Assembly: GCA_030613125.1 (NCBI GenBank)
Contig: JAUWMO010000036.1
Coordinates: 1-16,578, forward strand
Direction of reading: 5' to 3'
Length of the DNA stretch: 16,578 bases
Source of the DNA: Bacteroidota bacterium
GTDB taxonomy: Bacteria > Bacteroidota > Bacteroidia > Bacteroidales > VadinHA17
Positions 6,805 through 14,470 of the stretch are shown piece by piece. The position numbers were made by a program, and so were the translations under genes. A model generated the notes under the pieces. It was not told the DNA's origin. It searched no databases and saw nothing but the letters and a program-made list of their open reading frames with translations. Numbering within the stretch: the first letter of the stretch is position 1; each line of letters begins with the position of its first letter.

Positions 6805-9057
6805 ATGAGAATTGTAATTTTAATTCATTTACTCTCTATAGTCTCATTTGCTGCTTACAGCCAGCCCGACCTTAAAAAGTATCAGGTAGTATGGGATAAG
6901 CCAAGCTCTGACTCTTGGGGTTCAATGCCGGCTGGAAATGGAGATATTGGAGTGAATGCCTGGTTGGCGACAACAGGGAGCTTAAATTTCTTTATAGGTA
7001 AAACTGATGCATGGAGTGAAAATGGCAGGTTGCTGAAGATAGGTAAACTCAAAATGGAATTCTTTCCGAATCTTTTTGCCCAGGCTGATAGCTTTTATCA
7101 GGTACTCGAATTTGATAAGGGCTTGATTCGTATTGAGGCATACAAGAAAAAACAATATTGTAAAGTGAGCCTTTGGGTGGATGCGAACCATCCGGTTGTA
7201 CACGTGGATGTTAAAAGTTCTGTGCCTGTTAAATTATCAATAAGAAATAATATATGGCGAACCCGGCGCCGGCAACTTAAAGATGAAGAAATACGGTCAG
7301 CATATGGGCTGATAAATGCACCTTTTAATGTTTTTACTGAACCCGATATTGTTGTGACCGGACTTAGTGATAAGATACAATGGTGTCACCGAAATAACAG
7401 ATCTGTATATAAAAGTGTACTTGATATTCAGGCTTTATCTGAATTTGCAGATCAGTCGGAGGATCCGTTATTAAACAGAATTTTTGGTGCAACGGTTTAT
7501 GGAGAAGGCCTCAAAGTTATATCTTCTGTTGATATTGTTTCAGAACCCGCGAATGAGCATGCTATTCAGGTATGGGTACAAACATTGGGAAAAGGATCGC
7601 TTAATGATTGGAAAAAAACAGTGATCAATGGCATAAGGAATTTAAGTCAGATACCACGAAAGACTCAATTGAAGAATCATATTGAATGGTGGGAGAAGTT
7701 CTGGAGTAAACACTGGATAATAGTTCAGTCAGATGAAAATCCTGATTCTGTATTTAACCTTACACGAGGTTATTTGCTTCAAAGGTATATTAACGCTTGC
7801 TCTGGCAGAGGAGATTTTCCGATCAAGTTTAATGGTTCCATATTTAATGTAAATCTTGAAAAGCCTGTCGGTCAGTTTCCGGCCGGATATGATGCTGATT
7901 TCAGGAATTGGGGTGGATGTTATTGGTTCCAGAATACGCGGCTACCCTATTGGTCTATGCTGTCTGCAGGTGATTTTGATATGATGAAGCCCTTGTTTAA
8001 AATGTATATGGATGCACTTCCTTTAGGACGGTTCAGAACAGAGAAGTATTATGGACATATAGGAGCTTATTTCCCTGAAACAATGTATTTCTGGGGCACC
8101 TGGAATAATAATAACTATGGATGGAACAGAACAGGAAAACCCGATGGATTAACAGATAATATGTATATCAGATATTACTGGCAGAGCGGTATTGAACTAA
8201 TCACTATGATGCTCGATTATTATGACCACACTAATAATCTTCAATTTCTCAAAGATACACTCCTTCCGTTTTCAAAGGAGATCCTGCTTTTTTACAATCA
8301 ACATTATCGTCGTAATTCAGAAGGCAAAATTGTATTTGAACCATCTCAATCACTGGAAACTTATTGGGAAGGAACCATAAACCCGATGCCTGAGATTGCG
8401 GGTTTGAGGTATATAATCCCCAGGTTGTCAGGTTTTGAATATCTCATAAAAGATAATGATTATTTTGAATTTTGTGAAACTCTTTATAATGATTTGCCTG
8501 AAATACCTGTTCGTGAAGTTAACGGGTTAAGGATGTTGTCACCAGGTAGTAAACTGGGAGAAAAACATAATATTGAAAATCCCGGACTTTATGCAGTCTT
8601 TCCATACCGGTTAATTGGAATTGGAAAGAACGGCCTTCAATTAGGCATAGCTGCATATAATCACAGGTTACATAAACAAATATTTGGCTGGCAACAGGAT
8701 GGGATACAGGCAGCCTTGCTGGGCCTTGAGTCTGAAGCAAAAAGAATTGTTTTGAAAAATTTTAATACATGGCATTCAGGAAGCAGGTTCCCGGCATTCT
8801 GGGGTCCGAATTATGACTGGATTCCCGATCAGGATCATGGAAGTGTATCAATGATTGCCCTTCAGAGAATGCTGGTCCAATATGAGGGTAGAAAAATTTT
8901 GCTTTTCCCTGCCTGGCCTCATGAATGGGATGTCGATTTCAGGGTAAACACCCCTTTTAATACGGTCATTACCGGAAAATTTAAAAATGGCGAACTGAAA
9001 GAATTTGCTGTTACACCTACTGAAAGAGAAAAAAATATTACTTTTTTCCGGAAATAA
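6805..9057 (+). CDS. DUF5703 putative glycoside hydrolase, GH95-like
   Basis: 750 aa from the ATG at 6805. An in-frame ATG at 6673 would overlap the upstream gene by 47 nt and add a hydrophilic leader, whereas 6805 gives a clean Sec signal (MRIVILIHLLSIVSFAAYSQ) and has a purine-rich stretch (AGAAGAAA) just upstream. The N-terminal beta-sandwich opens with the DUF5703_N signature: VVWDKPSSDSWGSMPAGNGD at 28-47, then FFIGKTDAWSENGRLLKIGK at 62-81. A helical (alpha/alpha)6-type catalytic region follows, with PAGYDADFRNWGGCYWFQNT (359-378), a Trp/Asn-rich loop from W430, and FEPSQSLETYWEG (511-523). A short beta region with LLFPAWPHEWDV lies near the end. E512, E518 and E522 are candidate acids. 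Related GH95 enzymes act on alpha-L-fucosides and alpha-L-galactosides; the activity of DUF5703 proteins is not known to me. Exported. Confidence 0.75.
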   Translation: MRIVILIHLLSIVSFAAYSQPDLKKYQVVWDKPSSDSWGSMPAGNGDIGVNAWLATTGSLNFFIGKTDAWSENGRLLKIGKLKMEFFPNLFAQADSFYQVLEFDKGLIRIEAYKKKQYCKVSLWVDANHPVVHVDVKSSVPVKLSIRNNIWRTRRRQLKDEEIRSAYGLINAPFNVFTEPDIVVTGLSDKIQWCHRNNRSVYKSVLDIQALSEFADQSEDPLLNRIFGATVYGEGLKVISSVDIVSEPANEHAIQVWVQTLGKGSLNDWKKTVINGIRNLSQIPRKTQLKNHIEWWEKFWSKHWIIVQSDENPDSVFNLTRGYLLQRYINACSGRGDFPIKFNGSIFNVNLEKPVGQFPAGYDADFRNWGGCYWFQNTRLPYWSMLSAGDFDMMKPLFKMYMDALPLGRFRTEKYYGHIGAYFPETMYFWGTWNNNNYGWNRTGKPDGLTDNMYIRYYWQSGIELITMMLDYYDHTNNLQFLKDTLLPFSKEILLFYNQHYRRNSEGKIVFEPSQSLETYWEGTINPMPEIAGLRYIIPRLSGFEYLIKDNDYFEFCETLYNDLPEIPVREVNGLRMLSPGSKLGEKHNIENPGLYAVFPYRLIGIGKNGLQLGIAAYNHRLHKQIFGWQQDGIQAALLGLESEAKRIVLKNFNTWHSGSRFPAFWGPNYDWIPDQDHGSVSMIALQRMLVQYEGRKILLFPAWPHEWDVDFRVNTPFNTVITGKFKNGELKEFAVTPTEREKNITFFRK

Positions 9058-9072
9058 TTAATTCGTAATGAA

Positions 9073-11181
9073 ATGAAAATACAAGCTATCCTAATCACAT
9101 TTATTTATTTGTTGTTCAGTCAGTCATTGTTTTCGCAAAAAATAATCTTTTATATTTCACCCGATGGAAATGATAATTTTCCTGGTACTGAAAAAGAACC
9201 TTTTGCTTCGCTGAATGGGGCACGCAACCAGATAAGGGTGCTGAATAAGACAGGAAAAGTTTCAGATACAATCGTTGTAAAGGTAAAGGATGGAAAGTAT
9301 TTTTTGACTTCTCCTTTTATCCTGGAACCTGAAGATAGTGGGAAACCCAACAGACCGGTGATATACAAAGCTGATGAAGGTGCAAACCCTGTTTTTTCAG
9401 GTGGAAGGATTATTTCCGGCTTTAAAACACTATCAGACGGAACATGGTTTGTTAAAATACCGGAGGTGAAATATTGGAACTGGCATTTTGAACAATTATA
9501 TGTGAATGGCTGCAGGGCTGTCAGGGCCAAAAGTCCAAACAAAGGATACTTTTATATGAAAAATGTGACTGAAGATGTTTGGGTAAAAGGAGATGGAAGG
9601 GCGCCGGAAAAAGCAAGGCAGGTCATTGAAGTGAATTCAGAAAACATTTTAGATTTGACATATTTGGCTAAAGGGAACTTTAACAATGTGGTAATGGTAG
9701 TTTTTCATAAATGGGATATCACCCGCAGAAACCCGGATAAGGTGGAGATTGATCCAGATGCAAGAATTTATACATCCGGAGCTGGAATGAAACCATGGAA
9801 TTCATGGCAACCTGACCAAAGATATATCCTTGAGAATTATGAGGCAGCCCTGGATTATCCCGGGGAATGGTTTCTTGATCAGACTGGAAATTTAAGGTAT
9901 ATTCCAGGAAATAATGAGAATATTGAAACTTCTGAAGTTATTAGTCCTGTGCTTCGAAATTTGATAATTTTCAAAGGAGATCCGGCAGGAGGAAGATATG
10001 TTGAAAATATCAGCATTGAAGACCTGAAGTTCATGCATTCAGCTTATTACATGCCAGAAGAAGGATTTGAACCTGCTCAGGCAGCTAACCCTATTGATGC
10101 AGCAGTGCAGGCTGATGGGGCCAGGAATATTGTTTTAATAAATTGTGAAATTGCCCACACCGGAAATTATGGAATATGGTTCAGGAAAGCCTGTAATGAT
10201 TGTAAGGTTGAACATTGTTATATCCACGATCTTGGTGCAGGTGGAGTGAGGATAGGAGAATCGATAATTCCGGGGGAAAAAGATCTGATTACACACAGGA
10301 TCTCAGTTGTAAACAATATTATCCAGTCAGGAGGGTACATATTTCCTTGTGCTGTGGGTGTTTGGATAGGTCAAAGTAGTGATAATCTGATCGATCATAA
10401 TGACATTGGAGATTTTAGATATACTGGAGTTTCAGTCGGATGGCGATGGGGATATGAATTCTCTCCGGCTAAAAGAAATCAGATTACTTATAATCACATT
10501 CATCATATTGGCTGGGGTGTTCTTAGTGACATGGCAGGGGTTTATACTCTTGGCCCATCGGAAGGAACAGTGGTGAATAATAACGTAATCCATCATGTTT
10601 ATTCCTATTCCTATGGAGGATGGGGCTTATACCCCGATGAAGGTTCAAGTAATATTATTATGGAGAACAACCTGGTGTATAAAACAAAAACCGGTGGTTT
10701 TCATCAACATTACGGGAAGGAAAATATGATAAGGAACAATATTTTTGCTTTTAACCAGAAATACCAGTTACAATGTACAAGGGTGGAAGATCACCTCTCT
10801 TTTGCCTTTTCAGGAAATATAGTTTTCTTTGATGAAGGTGCCCTCATGGCAGGTCCCTGGGATAAAATAGACGTGACAGTTGATAATAATATTTATTGGA
10901 ACCCCAAAAATAAAAATATTGATTTTTCGGGAATGAGCTTCAGGGAATGGCAGAATTCAGGTAAGGATCGAAATTCAATAATCGATGATCCGCTATTTGT
11001 TGATCCTGAAAATTTTGATTTTCATTTTCGCAGGAATTCTGTGACCCGGAAAACAGGTTTTAAACCTTTCGATTACTCAAAGGCAGGAGTTTATGGTGAT
11101 ATTGAGTGGAGAAAGCTTGCAAGGCTTGATGAAAGAGTCAGATTAAATTTCGAAAAGATAATGGAAGAAACTGTAAAATGA
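9073..11181 (+). CDS. right-handed parallel beta-helix protein, GH141-like
   Basis: 702 aa with a Sec signal (1-22, cut near FSQ). It begins 15 nt after the preceding gene. After the signal comes the block typical of beta-helix carbohydrate enzymes (FYISPDGNDNFPGTEKEPFA, 26-45), followed by a beta-sandwich-like section, then about ten coils of helix from roughly 315 to 600 with the usual Asn/Ile/Gly pattern (NIVLINCEIAHTGNYGI, VVNNIIQSGG, NLIDHNDIG, ITYNHIHHIG). The coil region SDMAGVYTLGPSEGT (485-499), GGWGLYPDEGSSN (515-527) and GGFHQHYG (541-548) is strongly reminiscent of GH141, a family that includes an alpha-L-fucosidase acting on rhamnogalacturonan II. D486, D522, E523 and H544/H546 are candidate active-site groups. 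A polysaccharide lyase or epimerase is the main alternative. The fucosidase neighbours support a deoxy-sugar glycosidase. Confidence 0.72.
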   Translation: MKIQAILITFIYLLFSQSLFSQKIIFYISPDGNDNFPGTEKEPFASLNGARNQIRVLNKTGKVSDTIVVKVKDGKYFLTSPFILEPEDSGKPNRPVIYKADEGANPVFSGGRIISGFKTLSDGTWFVKIPEVKYWNWHFEQLYVNGCRAVRAKSPNKGYFYMKNVTEDVWVKGDGRAPEKARQVIEVNSENILDLTYLAKGNFNNVVMVVFHKWDITRRNPDKVEIDPDARIYTSGAGMKPWNSWQPDQRYILENYEAALDYPGEWFLDQTGNLRYIPGNNENIETSEVISPVLRNLIIFKGDPAGGRYVENISIEDLKFMHSAYYMPEEGFEPAQAANPIDAAVQADGARNIVLINCEIAHTGNYGIWFRKACNDCKVEHCYIHDLGAGGVRIGESIIPGEKDLITHRISVVNNIIQSGGYIFPCAVGVWIGQSSDNLIDHNDIGDFRYTGVSVGWRWGYEFSPAKRNQITYNHIHHIGWGVLSDMAGVYTLGPSEGTVVNNNVIHHVYSYSYGGWGLYPDEGSSNIIMENNLVYKTKTGGFHQHYGKENMIRNNIFAFNQKYQLQCTRVEDHLSFAFSGNIVFFDEGALMAGPWDKIDVTVDNNIYWNPKNKNIDFSGMSFREWQNSGKDRNSIIDDPLFVDPENFDFHFRRNSVTRKTGFKPFDYSKAGVYGDIEWRKLARLDERVRLNFEKIMEETVK

Positions 11182-11242
11182 TCAGGTCAATTAAAAATAT
11201 TTATAATAGAATTGAAATTCTTAATAAAATAAAAATGTAAAA

Positions 11243-11782
11243 ATGAAAACAAAATCTTACTCAACAAACCTTGTTAAAGGTGTTATCCTGGCTGTGGTTG
11301 GTATTTTATTGATAATATTTCCTGTCCAGGTTGTAAAAAGTATTACCATTGTCTTTGGATTAGCTGCTTTGTTAGCAGGTGCTGTAATCCTGTATACCTA
11401 TATCATGAGTAGAAGCAGGAATGAGGAAGTGAGTATATTCCTGCTGTTTGAGGGAGCACTTGATCTGATTTTTGGAATTATACTGGTACTTAACCCGGCA
11501 ATCTCTGTTAAAATTTTCGCTTTGCTTATTGGGCTTTGGGTAATTGTTGAGGGAATATTCAGAATATCTGACTCGTTGAAAATGAAGAATAGAGGAATGG
11601 AAAACTGGGGAAGATCACTTTTTGCAGGAATGCTTTTTCTGATTTTGGGGATAGTAGTCATTTTTCATCCTGAACTGACCACAAAAGCGTTAACTATCTG
11701 GGTTGGGGTTGTGGTGATGGTATTTGGTATTTTAGAATTGTTCATTGCAGTTCATTTGAAAAAATTATCCGGGCAACAGTAG
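11243..11782 (+). CDS. HdeD family (DUF308) integral membrane protein
   Basis: 179 aa, almost wholly hydrophobic. Six membrane helices can be drawn at about 10-28, 33-53, 63-83, 86-106, 123-142 and 148-171. The pattern of the family repeats three times: a Gly-rich helix ending in a Pro (VVGILLIIFPVQVV, IFGIILVLNPAISV, ILGIVVIFHPELTT). There is no cleavable signal; the positive N-terminus (MKTKSYSTNLVKG) suggests insertion in the inner membrane. HdeD of E. coli is linked to acid resistance, but for most homologues the function is unknown. It is the only gene here with no evident link to carbohydrate breakdown. A 61-nt very AT-rich gap (11182-11242) precedes it, so it may start its own transcript or simply ride along in the operon. 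Confidence 0.88.
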   Translation: MKTKSYSTNLVKGVILAVVGILLIIFPVQVVKSITIVFGLAALLAGAVILYTYIMSRSRNEEVSIFLLFEGALDLIFGIILVLNPAISVKIFALLIGLWVIVEGIFRISDSLKMKNRGMENWGRSLFAGMLFLILGIVVIFHPELTTKALTIWVGVVVMVFGILELFIAVHLKKLSGQQ

Positions 11783-11828
11783 TTTTTGATCACCTATAAA
11801 ATCATAAATACATTAAATTTATTTGATA

Positions 11829-12794
11829 ATGATTAGGAAAATATTCCTTTTTTGTTTTTTGATTTTATGGTTGACCTTTTATTTGGGTCTGACTTCTTGT
11901 ATTAACCGGGAAAAGAACCAGGAAATTCGTTTTGGGATTTGTGCCGATGTCCATAAGGATATTATGCATGATGCCGATGAAAGGCTTCAGGCCTTTATAG
12001 ATTATACAAACCAGGAAAAAGTTGATTTCACCATTCAACTTGGAGATTTCTGCAGACCCTATGAACACAATGACACTTTTTTGAGCATATGGAATTCATT
12101 TGAAGGACCACATTACCACGTTCTGGGAAACCATGATATGGATGGTGGGTTTACAAAGGAACAAACAATTGCATATTTGGGTATGAAAGCTAAGTATTAT
12201 TCGTTTGACAAAAAAGGATTTCACTTTATTATACTTGATGGCAATGATACTACTGATCCACCCCAATCAGGGTATGCCCGGTACATAGGTGAAGATCAAA
12301 AGGAATGGCTGAAAAAAGATTTGGCTTCAACTGATCTCCCATGTATATTATTCTCACATCAAAGACTTGAGGATGAATGGGGTGTTGAAAATGCCACAGA
12401 GATTCAGAGAATACTGGAAGATGAAAATGAGAGGGCCGGTAAGATAAAAGTACTGGCTTGTTTTAACGGCCACAGCCACCTTGATGGAGCAATAGAAATC
12501 AATGGAATATGGTACGTGGAGGTGAATTCCATGTCCTATTTCTGGGTTGGAGGTAATTATAAACATCTAAGTTACAGTAAAAAGATCGATGAAAAATATC
12601 CCTGGATAAAATACACATGTCCTTACAAAAATCCTTTGTATGCTTTAGTTACAGTAAGCAGGGACGGAACTATCAAAATAGAAGGATCAAAGACTGAGTG
12701 GGTTGGATCTTCACCTGCAGAAATCGGATATACCAAGGACCTTTATTATATGGAAAGGATCAAGCCGGAAATTTCGGACATGATACTAAAATAA
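11829..12794 (+). CDS. calcineurin-like metallophosphoesterase lipoprotein
   Basis: 321 aa from the ATG at 11829; a TTG two codons upstream (11823) is possible but less likely. Residues 1-24 form a lipoprotein signal with lipobox LTSC (C24), so the enzyme should be membrane-anchored outside the cytoplasm. The five metal-binding blocks of the calcineurin-like superfamily are complete: GICADVHKD (D40, H42), QLGDF (D73), LGNHDMD (N101, H102, D103), LFSHQR (H177) and NGHSHLDG (H215, H217). It should use two divalent metals to hydrolyse a phosphomono- or phosphodiester. Substrate is not predictable from the fold. It lies 46 nt after the HdeD gene and about 100 nt before the sulfatases. This is the second exported phosphoesterase fold in the window, along with the EEP protein. 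Confidence 0.88.
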   Translation: MIRKIFLFCFLILWLTFYLGLTSCINREKNQEIRFGICADVHKDIMHDADERLQAFIDYTNQEKVDFTIQLGDFCRPYEHNDTFLSIWNSFEGPHYHVLGNHDMDGGFTKEQTIAYLGMKAKYYSFDKKGFHFIILDGNDTTDPPQSGYARYIGEDQKEWLKKDLASTDLPCILFSHQRLEDEWGVENATEIQRILEDENERAGKIKVLACFNGHSHLDGAIEINGIWYVEVNSMSYFWVGGNYKHLSYSKKIDEKYPWIKYTCPYKNPLYALVTVSRDGTIKIEGSKTEWVGSSPAEIGYTKDLYYMERIKPEISDMILK

Positions 12795-12895
12795 GGGTGT
12801 GTAATTTGCAGAATTTTACTACGTAGTAAAAATGTTATAATATATAATATAACAGGATGTTAACTTACATGATTAAGGTAAAGTTTGATTTTTTT
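12795..12895. promoter_or_regulatory. intergenic region ahead of the sulfatase genes, candidate promoter
   Basis: This gap, the longest between recognised genes here, holds an 18-bp perfect palindrome and then an AT-only run (TTATAATATATAATATAA, 12835-12852) that could act as a promoter -10 region or an upstream unwinding element. No exact Bacteroides TAnnTTTG element is seen. The layout would fit a separate promoter for the sulfatase set, or termination of the upstream unit. Part of the gap (from 12857) could be coding if the sulfatase uses its most upstream ATG. Confidence 0.35.
12814..12831. repeat. 18-bp perfect palindrome TTTTACTACGTAGTAAAA
   Basis: TTTTACTACGTAGTAAAA equals its own reverse complement over all 18 bases, centred between 12822 and 12823. 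As RNA it could fold into a 7-bp A/U-rich stem with an ACGU loop, which is weak for an intrinsic terminator although flanked by A and T runs. As DNA it has the form of an operator for a dimeric regulator. It lies 20 nt after the phosphoesterase stop and 82 nt before the chosen sulfatase start. Confidence 0.6.
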
Positions 12896-14446
12896 ATGAA
12901 AATTTATCCGGTCTGGGTAATTATTTTGTTGCCTTTTTTATCCGGTTCTTGTCAAACCCACCCGTCACCGGAAAAGGGAATGCCCAACATTGTATATATC
13001 CTGGCTGATGATATGGGTTATGGAGATGTAAGTTGCCTCAGTCCCGATTCAAAAATTTCCACACCTAATCTGGATAAACTGGCAGAGCAGGGGATGGTAT
13101 TTACAGATGCTCACTCTGGTTCATCTGTGTGCTCACCAACACGCTATGGAATTTTAACAGGTCGGTATTCATGGAGAAGCAAGCTGAAAAATTCAGTTCT
13201 GTGGCCCTGGGATGAACCTCTGATTGAAAAAGACCGATTGACTATTGGTGATTTTTTGAAACAATACGGATATTCTACTGCCTGTATTGGTAAATGGCAT
13301 CTTGGTTGGGATTGGCATACAACCGATGGCTCAAGATTAAATGACTATATCCCCGTAGGAGTGTGGGACGATAAAATACGAACCAAACATGGGAAAAAGG
13401 TTGATTTTTCATTGCCGGTCGAAAATGGGCCCATAACACGAGGGTTTGATTATTATTTTGGTGATGATGTGCCAAATTTTCCACCCTACTGTTTTATTGA
13501 GAATGACCGTACAAAAGGCATACCCGGAACGGAAAAACCGAAAAACATGTTTGGTAGTCCGGGGCCGATGTTAGAGGGATGGCAACTGGACCAGGTGATG
13601 CTTGCCATTACCCGGAAAGCCGTGGAATATATAGGTGCAAAACCGGGAGAAAGCCTGTTTAACAAAAAAGCAGACAATCCGTTTTTTCTCTATTTCCCCC
13701 TTACTGCCCCTCATACGCCCATTGCACCCGCCGATAGTTTCAGGGGTACCAGCCTGGCAGGTGCCTATGGCGATTATGTTCAACAGGTTGACTGGACAGT
13801 TGGCCAGGTTATGGAAGCTCTCAGGAAAAGCGGGCAGGCAGAAAATACCCTGCTAATATTTACGAGCGACAACGGATCACCGGCACGGGACGGAACAAAT
13901 ATGAGCGGTCCCGTAAATTCTGTTTTGAAATTCGGTCATAATCCACACTATATTTTCAGAGGAACCAAAGCAGATATCTGGGAGGGGGGGCATCATGTGC
14001 CATTTATTGCAAGATGGCCAGGGAAAATTGCCCCGGGTACATCAAGTGATGAAATTATTTGTTTAACTGATCTGATGGCAACCTGTGCAGCTATAATAGG
14101 AGAGGATCTGCCTGAAAATGCCGGGGAGGACAGTTATAACATACTTCCGGCATTTTTCAGGGAACAAAACAATATCCCTATCCGGGAAGCTACTGTTCAT
14201 CACTCTAGTAAGGGGATGTTTGCCATTCGCCAGGGAGACTGGAAACTGATCATTGGAAAAGGCTCGGGAGGTTGGAGTGGTGGAGGGGAGAATGATCCTG
14301 CTCCGGGACAACTCTACAATTTACGTAAGGATCCGGGTGAAACGAATAATCTATATGAACAGAGGTCTGATATGGTAGTTAAACTAAGATCTTTGCTTGA
14401 GAAGTATAAGACTGAAAACAGGAGCACACCAATGCCAAGTAGATAG
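12896..14446 (+). CDS. S1 family formylglycine sulfatase 1 (lipoprotein)
   Basis: 516 aa from the ATG at 12896. ATGs at 12857 and 12869 are in frame, but only 12896 gives a compact lipoprotein signal (MKIYPVWVIILLPFLSGSC, lipobox Cys at C19). It hydrolyses sulfate esters using a Cys-derived formylglycine. C79 in the motif CSPTR (79-83) is the residue to be oxidised. Other sulfatase landmarks are present: ILADDMGYGD with D38/D39, GKWH with K133 and H135, APHTP with H273, SDNG with D325/N326, and FRGTKADIWEGG with K358. The C-terminal subdomain holds the usual HHSSKGMFAIRQGDWKLI and ends near 516. Length is normal for S1 enzymes. Its closest visible relative is the next gene. It needs an anaerobic sulfatase-maturing enzyme encoded elsewhere. 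Subfamily and sugar target are not assigned. Confidence 0.95.
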   Translation: MKIYPVWVIILLPFLSGSCQTHPSPEKGMPNIVYILADDMGYGDVSCLSPDSKISTPNLDKLAEQGMVFTDAHSGSSVCSPTRYGILTGRYSWRSKLKNSVLWPWDEPLIEKDRLTIGDFLKQYGYSTACIGKWHLGWDWHTTDGSRLNDYIPVGVWDDKIRTKHGKKVDFSLPVENGPITRGFDYYFGDDVPNFPPYCFIENDRTKGIPGTEKPKNMFGSPGPMLEGWQLDQVMLAITRKAVEYIGAKPGESLFNKKADNPFFLYFPLTAPHTPIAPADSFRGTSLAGAYGDYVQQVDWTVGQVMEALRKSGQAENTLLIFTSDNGSPARDGTNMSGPVNSVLKFGHNPHYIFRGTKADIWEGGHHVPFIARWPGKIAPGTSSDEIICLTDLMATCAAIIGEDLPENAGEDSYNILPAFFREQNNIPIREATVHHSSKGMFAIRQGDWKLIIGKGSGGWSGGGENDPAPGQLYNLRKDPGETNNLYEQRSDMVVKLRSLLEKYKTENRSTPMPSR

Positions 14447-14470
14447 ATATCAATTAAATACCAGGACGTT

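Noticed and set aside
9150..9542. Antisense reading frame of 130 codons inside the GH141-like gene
   Set aside because: Shadow of a strongly coding frame with no signal, domain or spacing that supports expression.
12857..12895. Upstream in-frame starts (12857, 12869) for sulfatase 1
   Set aside because: They add 9-13 residues ahead of a complete lipoprotein signal starting at 12896; kept as alternatives only.
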